From Planctomycetales bacterium (lineage in GTDB: Bacteria; Planctomycetota; Planctomycetia; Planctomycetales; Planctomycetaceae): DNA of 64,000 bases. The position numbers and the translations under genes were made by a program. The notes beneath the pieces were generated by a model, which saw nothing but the letters and a program-made list of their open reading frames with translations, made no database searches and was not told where the DNA came from. The stretch covers positions 1-64,000 of the forward strand of contig JANQPT010000061.1 in NCBI GenBank assembly GCA_028285345.1. The letters run 5' to 3'. The first letter of the stretch is position 1, and each line of letters starts with the position of its first letter. Of this stretch, positions 63,186 to 64,000 are shown one piece after another.

Positions 63186-63701
63186 CTAATTGTGGCCGAC
63201 GGCCAGCATCGTTTGAGGCGCGGACGTGGGGAACAATCGGCATCGGCGGACGTCATTTCCGCGAAATAGCGCGCGAATTGGGCAGTCGGCCGCTTCGACC
63301 GGACATTGGAAGTTGTACGTCACTTGGCCGTCATCGCGGACCCGGCGTGCGGCGGGGTGCGCAACGCAGATGTGGAAGGTGCGAAGAGTCGCCTCTGTGG
63401 GGATGATCACCTCCTCGTGATCGAGCAAGTACTGAAAGAACTCGAGCTGACCTTCCTGCTGCTCGGTTGAAGGGTCGTCGGTGGGCAATCGATCATCGGT
63501 CACGGGTAGCACATGCCAACGGCGCTTGCCGTCGCTGTCTTCACCATAGACAAATGCCCGTGAATCGTGACGCTGATCCAACAGCACGCAGACCGAGCTT
63601 CGCGAATCGTCTTTCAATCCGTCCCACCAAGCTTGCACTTCGGTCGCTTCTTCATGGGTGCATTTCTGCAGGAACACACCGGGCAGTTGCTGATGTTGCA
63701 T
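63186..63701 (-). CDS. Hypothetical protein (171 aa)
   Basis: A soluble protein of unknown family. The N-terminal half has SRSSVCVLLDQRHDSRAFVYGE-type sequence (a strand with D-x-R-x-D) and the middle QQEGQLEFFQYLLDHEEVII; the C-terminal part contains cysteines FQCPVEAADCPI. No signal peptide. ATG 63701 has AGGAG 11 bases upstream; ATG 63722 (7 more residues) is the alternative. The frame is open upstream to 63896, but those residues are Arg/Thr-rich and unlikely to be coding. Confidence 0.5.
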   Translation of the reverse strand: MQHQQLPGVFLQKCTHEEATEVQAWWDGLKDDSRSSVCVLLDQRHDSRAFVYGEDSDGKRRWHVLPVTDDRLPTDDPSTEQQEGQLEFFQYLLDHEEVIIPTEATLRTFHICVAHPAARRVRDDGQVTYNFQCPVEAADCPIRALFRGNDVRRCRLFPTSAPQTMLAVGHN

Positions 63702-63919
63702 GCGGATCACAGCTCCTGACATTGCAGGGATTGGCGAGGTCGACGGAGACGCCGTTGCAGAGACGTCGTGGATTGATTCTACAAGCTGGCTTCGACGCAG
63801 CCAAATCTGCTGACGAGTCTGCAGACAAAGCCCGCGGCGATTCCACGTGGCCCTCGTTTTCAGTCCGGCGTTTGGGAACAACACAACCCAACACAATACG
63901 AAGGTTTTGCCGAAATCAA

Positions 63920-64000
63920 TCAGGTCACGTCGTGTTCCGCGATGCCGTCTGGAAGCACCAGCGGTGGACGTTTGGCGCGCTTACGGATCCAGTTTATCGA
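63920..64000 (-). CDS. Possible partial gene, C-terminal end only
   Basis: On the minus strand an open frame runs in from the window edge, ending KRPPLVLPDGIAEHDVT at TGA 63922-63920. Only 26 residues are visible, so no identity can be given. Base composition is like the neighbouring genes. Confidence 0.3.
   Translation of the reverse strand, partial: SINWIRKRAKRPPLVLPDGIAEHDVT

Noticed and set aside
1-64000. CRISPR array, prophage or intact insertion sequence
   Set aside because: No regularly spaced direct repeats, cas genes, phage structural genes or intact transposase were seen.

Overview
The window looks like a planctomycete chromosome, most likely Planctomycetaceae/Planctomycetales. 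Four twin-arginine DUF1501 proteins, a DUF1549/DUF1553 protein, a DUF1559 pseudopilin-like protein, a 'PVC-type' propeller/HEAT/cytochrome c protein, a Ser/Thr kinase fused to WD40 repeats and many secreted multidomain proteins point there. No rRNA, phage module, CRISPR array or intact insertion sequence was seen. Genes lie on both strands in short groups, often with weak Shine-Dalgarno sites. Coding starts were moved to internal ATG/GTG codons where a Shine-Dalgarno, a family N-terminus or a divergent neighbour supported this.

Layout: 0-5.5 kb holds a flavin reductase, glycolate oxidase subunits GlcD, GlcE and GlcF, and a HAD phosphatase, a plausible 2-phosphoglycolate/glycolate salvage set. 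5.7-8.3 kb has adenosylhomocysteinase and a GT-B glycosyltransferase. 8.3-15.5 kb has a PilZ protein, a kinase-WD40 receptor, a SBP56/methanethiol-oxidase homologue, SixA and DinB. 15.7-26 kb is rich in secreted proteins: an alpha/beta hydrolase, a zinc-ribbon membrane protein, the 1042-aa propeller/HEAT/haem protein, a mutarotase-SGNH fusion, YbaK and an FG-GAP protein. 26-31.6 kb (mostly minus) has a lipoprotein, DUF1559, a truncated IS5-like DNA-binding domain with a Pro/Ala-rich tail, a C45 acyltransferase and a CBS protein. 31.9-38.6 kb has DUF1501, an NAD-type isocitrate/isopropylmalate dehydrogenase, tRNA-His(GTG), VOC, Sir2, SDR and a second zinc-ribbon protein. 38.8-46.7 kb has a translationally coupled DUF1501-DUF1549/1553 pair, a duplicated secreted protein, an ECF-type sigma factor, a soluble histidine kinase and RlmB. 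47-56.8 kb has two more DUF1501 genes, a redoxin-cytochrome-PHM fusion, a metallophosphoesterase, a frameshifted membrane gene and an ankyrin protein. 57-64 kb has an IS110 remnant, a sialidase-like protein, BirA, a PIG-L deacetylase, a NagB-LmbE fusion and small unknown proteins.

The most interesting non-coding signal is a set of paired palindromes that begin GTAGGG and continue into a small hairpin (2071-2144, 53252-53322, 54690-54760; single arms at 1-18 and 55472-55490). This is the architecture of REP/BIME elements mobilised by RAYT (Y1, REP-associated) transposases, here in two sequence subfamilies. Other candidates worth following are the transposase-derived DNA-binding protein (28104-28784), the NagB-LmbE fusion lacking the canonical catalytic Asp of NagB, the three-domain redoxin/haem/copper protein, and a branched RNA-like element at 14236-14310. 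I found no clearly new defence or biosynthetic system; these assignments rest on reading motifs by eye, not on database searches.
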